Position numbers and translations under genes: made by a program. The notes under the pieces were generated by a model. It searched no databases and was not told the DNA's origin. It saw only the letters and a list, made by a program, of their open reading frames with translations. Positions 7,250-13,744 of a stretch of DNA of 21,703 bases are shown here, in pieces (the first letter of the stretch is position 1; the number at the start of each line of letters is the position of its first letter). The stretch lies in the IMG/VR virus record IMGVR_UViG_3300000116_000288, positions 1-21,703 of that record; one strand, 5' to 3'. Source of the DNA: a virus.

Positions 7250-7689
7250 TGTCATTCTTAACACCTGAATTTTTGACTCTGATCGGAAGCAGTTTAACTG
7301 GCTTCCTTTTCAAATACATGGCAGAAAAAAGACAGGATCAAAAAGAAATATTTGAGCGAATGATTGGTAGAAGTAAGAGACAAGATGAAAGTCAAGATCT
7401 TGCTGTTGCTAGAGTAGGAGTAGAGGCAGGTAAAACTGTTCGGAGACTTATTGTGGTTACCATATTATTTGGTACTATAATGGCTCCGTTTATTCTTCCT
7501 TTCTTTGGTATACCGACAGTGGTAGAAATTACTGAAACCGAAGGTACGTTCTTTGGGTTTGGTGGTGGACAGAGAGTCACCTTCCATGAAATTTATGGAT
7601 ATCTCTTCACAGAAGAAAACAGACAAGTTCTTCTGGCTATCGTGGGTTTCTACTTCGGACAAGCAGTAGGAAAGAGTTCTAGACGATGA
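7246..7689 (+). CDS. Three-helix membrane protein, holin candidate
   Basis: A 147-residue inner-membrane protein with three predicted helices: about 5-23 (LTPEFLTLIGSSLTGFLF), 67-86 (RLIVVTILFGTIMAPFILPF) and 126-142 (RQVLLAIVGFYFGQAVG). A charged, probably cytoplasmic, helical segment (24-66) lies between the first two, and the protein ends KSSRR. Size, helix number and the position directly before a small lipoprotein gene (ATGA overlap) fit a three-helix holin, the kind seen in the GTA/phage 3TM holin family, which would release or activate a murein hydrolase. That function is inference; a virion or superinfection-exclusion membrane protein is an alternative. The start is either of the two adjacent ATGs overlapping the previous stop. 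Confidence 0.7.
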   Translation: MMSFLTPEFLTLIGSSLTGFLFKYMAEKRQDQKEIFERMIGRSKRQDESQDLAVARVGVEAGKTVRRLIVVTILFGTIMAPFILPFFGIPTVVEITETEGTFFGFGGGQRVTFHEIYGYLFTEENRQVLLAIVGFYFGQAVGKSSRR

Positions 7690-7937
7690 GTCGTTTTCTA
7701 ATTATATCCTTGCTATTTCTCGCCTCTTGTTCTGGTTCTGTGCGGGTAAACAAAACTGTCCCGAAACACGGTGCTGTACCGGAACTTAATCCAGTAAGAG
7801 CAGATGGGATTTCAGTAGATCGTTTTTCTTCGACGGCGTTTTTAGTTTTTTATACTCCGATAATATTGGGTTCTGCATATTTGACATATAGAACCTTCAA
7901 GAAAACCAAAGAATCAAAACAACAGACTACTGCGTAG
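7686..7937 (+). CDS. Small lipoprotein with C-terminal membrane helix (spanin-like candidate)
   Basis: An 83-residue protein. The N terminus is a lipoprotein signal (MSRFLIISLLFLASCSGS) with lipobox L12-A-S-C15; Ser at +2 permits outer-membrane sorting by the Lol rule. After a 35-residue hydrophilic segment comes a second membrane helix (about 50-68, TAFLVFYTPIILGSAYLTY) and a basic tail (RTFKKTKESKQQ), which predicts the C terminus in the cytoplasm. A lipidated N terminus plus a C-terminal membrane helix is the layout of unimolecular spanins such as T1 gp11. This one is much shorter, and 35 residues may not cross the periplasm. It is coupled to the holin-like gene by ATGA. It overlaps the convergent RuvC-like gene by 11 bases. 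Confidence 0.75.
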   Translation: MSRFLIISLLFLASCSGSVRVNKTVPKHGAVPELNPVRADGISVDRFSSTAFLVFYTPIILGSAYLTYRTFKKTKESKQQTTA

Positions 7938-8517
7938 ATCCGTTTATCCTGTCGTAAAACATCTTACAAATATAGTAAGCATCAACAATATCAGAAACGG
8001 GATTTGACACCTCTTTTTTAAGGGGTGTTATTGACTTATGTAGATTGATAAAGGTTTCCTTGACAAAGGAATCATGCATTGCTGTCTTGTCTGCGTTACC
8101 TTTACCTGTGGCAAACTTCTTGATGGAAGTTGGTGCAATTATATCAACGGGAATTGACTCTTGGAAAAGTTTATATTTAAGGACACCTGTGTTTTCTGCA
8201 ATATGAAAAACTTTTCCTTTGGATCCGAAGGAATAACCTTCAAGAGCCACTTGATCGCATTTGTACTTCTTAATGATTTCTATAGCCCAATCAGAAATGC
8301 TGTTATATCTGGAAGAATCACATTCTACCTCAGAGAACTTAGTCCCGTGAATATTTTTCATAAACGTAGTGGCATACTTTTTAATATCTGTTAGGTAATA
8401 GAACGAACAATTCTTAAATGAAAATTCAGTGTTCTTCTCACCAGTATATGAATCTATATCATGAAAGATACAGATTGCTGGTCCTCGTAAACTATAATCG
8501 ATACCTGCAATTGACAT
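7927..8517 (-). CDS. RuvC-like Holliday junction resolvase / RNase H-fold nuclease
   Basis: A 196-residue protein with the RuvC arrangement of acidic residues: D7 in AGIDYSL, E93 in VALEGYSFG, and D176/D179 in PVSDIVDAYYICK. ATGKGNADKTAM at 136-147 aligns with the RuvC segment before the last acidic pair. RuvC-type enzymes cut four-way DNA junctions symmetrically. T4 uses the unrelated gp49 for resolving replicative DNA before packaging, so this could fill that role here. It has a good ribosome binding site (AAAGGAG). It is the only minus-strand gene inside the plus-strand block and overlaps the convergent lipoprotein gene by 11 bases with no visible terminator. Substrate preference is inference. 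Confidence 0.85.
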   Translation of the reverse strand: MSIAGIDYSLRGPAICIFHDIDSYTGEKNTEFSFKNCSFYYLTDIKKYATTFMKNIHGTKFSEVECDSSRYNSISDWAIEIIKKYKCDQVALEGYSFGSKGKVFHIAENTGVLKYKLFQESIPVDIIAPTSIKKFATGKGNADKTAMHDSFVKETFINLHKSITPLKKEVSNPVSDIVDAYYICKMFYDRINGSTQ

Positions 8518-8556
8518 AATAAAACTCCTTTAATCTTTAGTATGTAGTATGTTTAT

Positions 8557-8586
8557 AGTATAAATATATACATGAATCGATTCCAA
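8557..8586 (-). promoter_or_regulatory. Possible sigma70 promoter for the RuvC-like gene
   Basis: On the minus strand TTGGAA (8586-8581), an 18-base spacer and TATACT (8562-8557) lie about 40 bases upstream of the RuvC-like start. The -10 is good and the -35 is a 4 of 6 match. The -10 region shares bases with the plus-strand TATAAATA box, so the two promoters would compete. Confidence 0.4.
8559..8566 (+). promoter_or_regulatory. T4-type late promoter, apparently leaderless
   Basis: Exact TATAAATA in the 54-base gap between divergent genes, only 5 bases before the ATG at 8572. With T4 geometry the transcript would begin at or within a base or two of that ATG, so the mRNA would have no leader. 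No ribosome binding site exists upstream of the gene, which fits. Confidence 0.55.
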
Positions 8587-9168
8587 AGAAATTTTAAACC
8601 ACAAATTTTCAAACGACTGAATGTAGAAGGTATGTCATTTTTAATGTCTCCACCAAAAGACGAAAGTGATAAGACTGTCGTGGAATTGGAACTTCTGGAA
8701 AATGTGAGTATGAGATTGAAAGATGAAGATCTGTCTTCTATCAGAAAATACAACAATAATGTTCTGGAAAATTATTACCACATATTAGAACAATTTTCAT
8801 TGGAAGTAGACAAAGAAGAAGTAGAGGAACTATTAACCGACATTCGAATAATAGTTGAAAATGAAAAAACTAAACATAACAGATCTCGTCCATCTACTAT
8901 AGCAAACAAGCAGGGGTTTGAAATAAAAGAAACTGTAAGTTCAAATCCCACACCATCATACCCATCAAAACATTCAGCAGAGTCTATGTTTTTATCTTTA
9001 TACTTCGCCGAACAGTTTCCCATATATAAAGATGTGATGATGGAAATGGCAAACAAAATTGCAAATTCACGATTGCTATCTTCCAACAACTATCCTACAG
9101 ACAACCTTGCAGGACAAACCATAGCACATGTTTTGTTTGGTAGATTCAAAGAAAGTAAAAAACAATGA
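8572..9168 (+). CDS. Hypothetical phage protein
   Basis: A 198-residue protein of no recognised family. The N terminus is basic (MNRFQRNFKPQIFKRL). Residues 35-105 are acidic and helical (VVELELLENVSMRLKDEDLS, then EVDKEEVEELLTDIRIIVE), followed by a Ser/Pro-rich linker (about 120-140) and a helical C-terminal domain (MFLSLYFAEQFPIYKDVMMEMANKI, in two parts). There is no ribosome binding site before the ATG, but a late-promoter box ends 5 bases upstream, suggesting leaderless translation. Later ATGs (8632, 8644) would remove the basic segment and have no better signal. The stop overlaps the next start (ATGA). Confidence 0.7.
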   Translation: MNRFQRNFKPQIFKRLNVEGMSFLMSPPKDESDKTVVELELLENVSMRLKDEDLSSIRKYNNNVLENYYHILEQFSLEVDKEEVEELLTDIRIIVENEKTKHNRSRPSTIANKQGFEIKETVSSNPTPSYPSKHSAESMFLSLYFAEQFPIYKDVMMEMANKIANSRLLSSNNYPTDNLAGQTIAHVLFGRFKESKKQ

Positions 9169-9614
9169 GAAGATCAAAATATAACGGTGTACTTGGACAA
9201 GATTCAACTGAACGCAGATACGGAAAAGGACTGACATATGATCCTAAATATCGACCTGCATCTTCACAGTCAGTAGACAACTACGGTAGTGTGGATTCTG
9301 GTGATATGGGTTCTTTCATGGGAGAGTCTTGGTTCCTCGGTGAGCAGTTTTCTGGTGGAGTGAGTCCCAACATGATCTTTGACATTATGAAGGGTTTGGT
9401 GGACTCAGAAGACAACTCAGTGGATCCTGAGACGGGAATCAGAAGCAAAGGACTTGGATCCTATGGTGGTATACCAGTCACTATTGGTGGTGTGGATTAT
9501 ATGCTAACAAAAGGCGGCCTTGTACCTACAGGACAACCAACTCCCATATCTGGCTTAAGACGAAATGTAGACGATGACGGTATTCCTGATCCCAAAAACC
9601 CAACAGGGTATTAA
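9165..9614 (+). CDS. Gly/Ser-rich hypothetical protein, possible virion-associated
   Basis: A 149-residue protein coupled to the previous gene by ATGA. It is rich in Gly, Ser, Asp and Tyr, begins with a basic segment (MRRSKYNGV), and contains SWFLGEQFSGG (about 56-66), with L-G-E-Q as in the neighbouring proteins. Gly-rich beta-like stretches (GSYGGIPVTIGGVDYMLTKGG) and an acidic/Pro tail (DDDGIPDPKNPTGY) follow. The composition resembles small structural or internal virion proteins, but no family is recognised. It is the last gene before the strong terminator. Confidence 0.7.
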   Translation: MRRSKYNGVLGQDSTERRYGKGLTYDPKYRPASSQSVDNYGSVDSGDMGSFMGESWFLGEQFSGGVSPNMIFDIMKGLVDSEDNSVDPETGIRSKGLGSYGGIPVTIGGVDYMLTKGGLVPTGQPTPISGLRRNVDDDGIPDPKNPTGY

Positions 9615-9617
9615 TAA

Positions 9618-9645
9618 AAAACCCTCTGGATAACCAGAGGGTTTT
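9618..9645. terminator. Bidirectional hairpin terminator
   Basis: A perfect 12-bp stem, AAAACCCTCTGG / CCAGAGGGTTTT, with a 4-base loop (ATAA) in the 61-base gap between convergent genes. The A-run on one side and T-run on the other make it an intrinsic terminator on both strands, separating the plus-strand array from the minus-strand block. Confidence 0.92.
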
Positions 9646-9675
9646 CTGTGTTCGAGTCTTTCGAAATATTTCCGA

Positions 9676-9885
9676 TTAAGAACCGACTGCGGTAGTTGCA
9701 GCATCCCAAACAGACTTAACTGCTCCTGCTGCCCACATTACACCGCTCCAAGCAAAAGGCAAAAGTGCTAGAGTCACCAGCATCGATCGACAAACTCCTA
9801 CCTTAGCGAGAGCCTTTGTTACAACATCATTATCACAATTTCCGAGGACAGGACACTCTTTTTGAGTGCAAACTTTAGTAGCCAT
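9676..9885 (-). CDS. Small Cys-containing membrane protein
   Basis: A 69-residue protein with ribosome binding site AAAAGGAG. The N-terminal part has four Cys (C6, C11, C17, C32) in MATKVCTQKECPVLGNCDND, which could bind a metal or form disulfides. Residues about 35-55 (MLVTLALLPFAWSGVMWAAG) form a membrane helix, and the Ala-rich end may be an amphipathic helix. The function is not recognised. It has its own consensus promoter and a structured leader, and it ends 31 bases before the bidirectional terminator, so it can be transcribed as a short, strong early message. A host-takeover or membrane-modifying role is possible but unproven. Confidence 0.75.
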   Translation of the reverse strand: MATKVCTQKECPVLGNCDNDVVTKALAKVGVCRSMLVTLALLPFAWSGVMWAAGAVKSVWDAATTAVGS

Positions 9886-9972
9886 AACTTTTCTCCTTTT
9901 AATAAGTTAACCCGGCTATGGGGTGGTGTGTATTACACCAATCAAAAATGTCTACAATAGACACGTTCATAA
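9886..9972 (-). other. Structured 5' leader of the small membrane protein gene
   Basis: About 87 bases lie between the inferred transcript start (near 9972) and the ATG. On the minus strand it first forms a hairpin TGTCTA-TTG-TAGACA (9963-9949) followed directly by five T, like a small terminator or attenuator. A second hairpin, TGGTGT/ACACCA (9940-9924), follows, then the AAAAGGAG site. A 23-codon reading frame also starts at 9970 without a ribosome binding site and is not called. Confidence 0.45.
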
Positions 9973-9991
9973 GAATTAATTATACACCAAT
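9934..9991. repeat. Direct repeat of TACACCAAT, possible operator
   Basis: The 9-bp sequence TACACCAAT (plus strand) occurs at 9934-9942 and again at 9983-9991. The second copy overlaps the -10/spacer of the promoter and the first lies in the second leader hairpin. Two copies about 49 bases apart around a promoter could be regulator sites; chance is also possible. Confidence 0.35.
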
Positions 9992-10006
9992 AATCATCGA
10001 TGTCAA
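9979..10006 (-). promoter_or_regulatory. Consensus sigma70 promoter (TTGACA-16-TATAAT)
   Basis: On the minus strand a perfect TTGACA (10006-10001), a 16-base spacer and a perfect TATAAT (9984-9979) lie just after the nrdJ stop. The transcript would start near 9972 and encode the small membrane protein. Such a match to host consensus is typical of phage early promoters. Confidence 0.85.
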
Positions 10007-10012
10007 GTATTT

Positions 10013-11941
10013 TTAGTTAGTTAAGTCAACAATTTCACAGGAATTTCCAGAACATGCCATTGTCTGCGATCCTGCTGTGTTGTCTTCTTTTTCATAATTT
10101 GAAAGTTCCGTCCAATCAACACCAACCGGCATCAATGCGGAGAGATCATTATATTCTTCCTCTGTGCAATCTTGGTAAGGCGCTTGACGATAACTGTGAT
10201 CGCTGTGTGGTAAGAAAGACACACCGGACACTTCGTCAAAGTGATCATATACCCATGCACCAACTTTCATCCATTCGTGTTCCTTTACAGTAACAGTGAT
10301 GCTTGGTTTATGTTCGCACCAATGCTTCTGATAAAGTAACCAATGTTCTAGTTGCTCGATAGCAGTCATGTCGGTGCGAACAACGCAACCATCTGGTGCC
10401 TTTACTGGGAAGGAGAATACCATTGTGTGTTCAGGTTTCATGACATCTGGTTCGCAGGGGAAACCTTTTTCTTTCATGAATATACACAGGGGATCCTTGA
10501 TGTCTGCACGAACAGTTCTGATGTAGTGAGGATTGTGTCGTGCGTGAATACCAGATGCAGCATCTACTAATTGGGACACAGTTCCGCTTGGTTTGACGCA
10601 AGTAATAGCAGCAGATTGATTAATTTTTAGTTTCTTTGCAAGTTGCTTGTTAGTTTCAATTGCAACATCTCTAAGATTTTGCAGGGTTTCCACCAGAAGT
10701 TTTTCGCCCTTCTTTCCATTCATCAAATCATTATCCATAATTCCTGTAAGGGAAACACCTAAAAGTCTTTCTTCTTCGCAGTTGTTTTTCCATTCGCTGG
10801 AAAGATAACGGAAGTTGGTGAGGGTAGATTGCCACGTACCAAGAATGGTTGCAAGTCTTACCTTTTCCTTTAGAGTCTTGATTGTGTCTTCTTTGCGAAC
10901 AACTACTTCTGTGAGGTTGCAAAATTGTCTATCCCTGAGAAGAATTTCTGAACAGGGGTTGCAGCCAAAGTCATAATTTGGATCTCGACGATCACCAAGT
11001 TTTTCAATTGTTTTCTTTGCAGCACTCCGATTGAATATACCACGCTCACCGGATTTACTCTTGTATAGAGAAACCCATTCGTCCATGAACGTACCGATCT
11101 CAGGCTTCTCCTTGTATGCCACAGAGTTGTTTGACAATGCTCTCTGTGGGTTTTCGTGCCACCACTGTCCTGTTTTTGCTTCACGCATCCTCTCGTCAGT
11201 AAGCGAAGAGAGTGAGATAAGGGCGCTTCGACGTACTCCCCCAACCACGACAATCTCAGCAATCTTACAAATGATATCATGACATTCAATGGAAGTGAGT
11301 TTTCTCCCACTAGCCTTCTTGTATGTGTCTACTGTAAACCTAAACAAATCATCCAGTGGTTTTGGTCCAGAAGAACGACCTCCGAAAGTTTTAAGTCTTT
11401 CTCCCGCAGGTCTAATCTTCGCAAGATCCCATTGTGGTACTTGTCCCCCAATGAGCAGAGAAGTAAGTTCTTTATACGCTTTCGCCCAACCAAGTTTACT
11501 GTCCTGCACAACAATGGTGGTATCAGTTGCTTCAAACTCTTCCGCGATGGTTGCAAGTTTGTCTAGGAAGTCTCTCTCGACACTAAACCCAACACCAGTT
11601 CCGCACATCAGAATATAAAGAATCTCATCAAAAGATCGGACTCTTCCTGCACTCACATAAGCACAATTATAACCTGCAACATGATCTCTCTTGAGTGCTT
11701 CACCAGCAGTCATTAATGCTCTCATTGAAGGCATAACATCAAGACTTACAATAGCACTTTGTAGTTCTTCTTTTTCTGTTTTTGAAACTTTATACTTTTG
11801 ATTTTCTTCTAGGTGATCTACAAAAAAATCAAAGTAACGGGAAACAGTTTCTTCCCAAGTTTCTCTTCTTGCCTTTTCGTCTGTCCATCTGGAATAACGG
11901 CTTAGATGAATAAAATCCTGAAACGGTGTTGGTAATGACAT
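10013..11941 (-). CDS. nrdJ: Adenosylcobalamin-dependent (class II) ribonucleotide reductase
   Basis: A 642-residue monomeric class II reductase of the Lactobacillus leichmannii RTPR type; it reduces ribonucleotides to deoxyribonucleotides using a thiyl radical made from coenzyme B12. Catalytic residues are present: C93 in GYNCAYV and C341 in FCNLTEV (the redox pair, matching C119/C419), N328/C330/E332 in CNPCSEI (matching N406/C408/E410), and a C-terminal relay pair C630/C635 in ACSGNSCEI (matching C731/C736). It is shorter than the 739-residue relative, and no intein is seen. Ribosome binding site TAGGAG. It lies 39 bases after thyX at the end of the replication operon and provides dNTPs. 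Dependence on host or environmental cobalamin follows. Confidence 0.93.
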   Translation of the reverse strand: MSLPTPFQDFIHLSRYSRWTDEKARRETWEETVSRYFDFFVDHLEENQKYKVSKTEKEELQSAIVSLDVMPSMRALMTAGEALKRDHVAGYNCAYVSAGRVRSFDEILYILMCGTGVGFSVERDFLDKLATIAEEFEATDTTIVVQDSKLGWAKAYKELTSLLIGGQVPQWDLAKIRPAGERLKTFGGRSSGPKPLDDLFRFTVDTYKKASGRKLTSIECHDIICKIAEIVVVGGVRRSALISLSSLTDERMREAKTGQWWHENPQRALSNNSVAYKEKPEIGTFMDEWVSLYKSKSGERGIFNRSAAKKTIEKLGDRRDPNYDFGCNPCSEILLRDRQFCNLTEVVVRKEDTIKTLKEKVRLATILGTWQSTLTNFRYLSSEWKNNCEEERLLGVSLTGIMDNDLMNGKKGEKLLVETLQNLRDVAIETNKQLAKKLKINQSAAITCVKPSGTVSQLVDAASGIHARHNPHYIRTVRADIKDPLCIFMKEKGFPCEPDVMKPEHTMVFSFPVKAPDGCVVRTDMTAIEQLEHWLLYQKHWCEHKPSITVTVKEHEWMKVGAWVYDHFDEVSGVSFLPHSDHSYRQAPYQDCTEEEYNDLSALMPVGVDWTELSNYEKEDNTAGSQTMACSGNSCEIVDLTN

Positions 11942-11980
11942 ATATCAAAATCTCCTAATAACTAATATCTGTTTTTTTAT

Positions 11981-12694
11981 TTATGCAAGTTCTTGCCATG
12001 AAACCGGAAAGAGAGGACGAATTAATTTTCCTATTGCGGAAGCATATTGTCTAATTTCCCATTGTGCATGTTCATCAATTCTTTGCTTGTAAAATCTAGC
12101 GTATGCTGCAAGTGAACCCGTCCAATACCATTCGGTATACATTGCTTGGGGTAGTATAAATCTTGCTTGTTCTGGTGCAACCCCATCACGAAGAAGTTCA
12201 TTATATGTATGCAGACACAATTTCACTGCATCAGTGTGGTTCTTAATAATTTTACCTTCGATTGCAATGAAGTCATCGCTTCCTTGCTTTGCATTATCCT
12301 TTGGTTTACCTCTCCAATATGGAAAGTAAAACTCTGGTTCAAAGGAGACGTAACGTCTGCTTATTTCATTTTCGACAAATCCTTGCTTGTGCTTGAAGAA
12401 CTGAGTCCGAATAGAAATTGGTGCTTTGATTCGCAGAGTAATCTGTGGGTGTGCAAATGGTGTCCAGTGGTTATGCTTTGCGAGATACCGAATTAATTTA
12501 GTATCTCTCTCGGAAAGTTTACGAACATCTTCTTCGTGGTAACTAGAACCAGACTTTTTTAATCTAGAAATTGCTTCTTCGTCTCGATCCCACTCTGTGT
12601 CCTTTGAAAACGAAACTCTCGCTGCATTACAAACCATGAGATCGCTGCCCATAGAGTCTACTAATTGAACATGACCCGCGTCTAATACTTTCAT
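11981..12694 (-). CDS. thyX: FAD-dependent thymidylate synthase ThyX
   Basis: A 237-residue flavin-dependent thymidylate synthase, which methylates dUMP to dTMP using methylene-tetrahydrofolate, FAD and NADPH. The signature region is IRTQFFKHKQGFVENEISRRY at 95-115. It keeps R96, H102, NE at 109-110 and S112-R-R-Y115, but the usual RHRxxSxNE form is altered (KHK, and no Ser just before NE), as in some other phage ThyX proteins. The C-terminal EWYWTGSLAAYARFYKQR is also typical. The start at 12694 is chosen because it forms an ATGA overlap with the primase stop and is preceded by GGAG at a good distance; an upstream ATG at 12706 has no ribosome binding site. It works with dUTPase and NrdJ to supply dTTP. 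Confidence 0.92.
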   Translation of the reverse strand: MKVLDAGHVQLVDSMGSDLMVCNAARVSFSKDTEWDRDEEAISRLKKSGSSYHEEDVRKLSERDTKLIRYLAKHNHWTPFAHPQITLRIKAPISIRTQFFKHKQGFVENEISRRYVSFEPEFYFPYWRGKPKDNAKQGSDDFIAIEGKIIKNHTDAVKLCLHTYNELLRDGVAPEQARFILPQAMYTEWYWTGSLAAYARFYKQRIDEHAQWEIRQYASAIGKLIRPLFPVSWQELA

Positions 12695-13743
12695 ACTTTT
12701 CTCCATGTTTGGAATCGAAGTTTTGCTTCTAGTCCACTAAACGTATTTTCATTTATCATTTTTTGAATCTTTCGGGTAGACATTCGATAAACCAAATCGT
12801 TTATATCTTTCTCCGAAATATTTTCTGGCCAGATACAAACCTGATTACCCATTCCAATTAATTTTTCTATGTAAGAGCAGATTTGTGGATTTCTTGGTTC
12901 GTTGTCTAATATGAATGTCATCGCACTATTTTTAAACCTTTTTGGTATAACATCCAAGGCTCCCGCTCCAACCATTGCAACGGAATTCTGTAAGAACATG
13001 CTATCGATAGGTCCTTCTACAACATAGATTCTTTTTGATGGATTTGCTCTCCACATCCCATACCAAAGTCGATCAATACTTTTATCGTGCTTCACTGTAA
13101 TATACTTTGCAGTGTATCTGGCATTACTCTCGTCTTTAAAATTAATTGATCTTCCTTGAACCGCAACAACATCCCCCTCTTTATTGAAGAATGGTATCAC
13201 AAGTCTTTCTTCTTTTCCTACCATTTGACGTGTTTCGGGATCTAACCTTTTCATGAAAGAACCAAAATCACTAGAATAGTATAGATACCTCCAGTGTTGT
13301 TTGGGGATTACTCTCATGTTCACAAACTTGACGGCATTATGCGTTTCAGGTAACTCAGTGATACATTCTATATGATTTAGAATTTTATCTTTAGTTTTAA
13401 ACTCTGGTTTCTTTTTTAGTTTCTTAAACATGTCGTTTTCTTTCAAAGGAGTTTTGTTTTTGTCTTTACCGGATTTCCATCTTTCGAGGGAATACTCTTT
13501 TGCTAACTGAGAGGAAACATGATTTAAAAAATTATATAGATTACAACTATGATTACAGTTGTGACATTTGTAAAAATATGAGTCTGCTTTTTGATAGAAA
13601 AACCCTCTTGCTTTGGATTTGTTTTTTTGTGAGTCACCACAGATTGGACACCTACAATTAGCAAGATTTGACTTTTTCCAGGCGAACCTCTCCAACATAG
13701 GAGAAACTCTATTTATATATGTTTGATCTATGTAGACACTCAT
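12691..13743 (-). CDS. 61: DNA primase, T4 gp61-like
   Basis: A 350-residue primase that makes RNA primers for lagging-strand synthesis with helicase gp41. The N-terminal zinc ribbon has C32/C35 in RCPICGD and C60/C63 in KCHNCN. The Toprim catalytic domain has E243-G-P-I-D247, D280-N-E and D313 in EKDIND. The ATG at 13743 follows the helicase stop by one base and is chosen over an upstream start at 13818 that would lie inside gp41. The order gp41-gp61 is the same as in T4. The stop overlaps the thyX start. Residues 85-125 form a Lys-rich linker between zinc and Toprim parts. Confidence 0.92.
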   Translation of the reverse strand: MSVYIDQTYINRVSPMLERFAWKKSNLANCRCPICGDSQKNKSKARGFFYQKADSYFYKCHNCNHSCNLYNFLNHVSSQLAKEYSLERWKSGKDKNKTPLKENDMFKKLKKKPEFKTKDKILNHIECITELPETHNAVKFVNMRVIPKQHWRYLYYSSDFGSFMKRLDPETRQMVGKEERLVIPFFNKEGDVVAVQGRSINFKDESNARYTAKYITVKHDKSIDRLWYGMWRANPSKRIYVVEGPIDSMFLQNSVAMVGAGALDVIPKRFKNSAMTFILDNEPRNPQICSYIEKLIGMGNQVCIWPENISEKDINDLVYRMSTRKIQKMINENTFSGLEAKLRFQTWRKV

Positions 13744-13744
13744 C

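Noticed and set aside
9968-9970. 23-codon frame (MNVSIVDIFDWCN...) just after the consensus promoter
   Set aside because: It has no ribosome binding site, would be leaderless, and overlaps the leader hairpins; not enough to call a gene.
11289-11618. Plus-strand open frames of about 95-135 codons across the reductase gene
   Set aside because: All lie antisense to or in another frame of nrdJ, which has a complete catalytic set; no start signals support them.
13710-13717. TATAAATA on the minus strand
   Set aside because: It lies inside the primase coding sequence a few codons after the start and would not serve an obvious gene; likely chance in AT-rich coding DNA.
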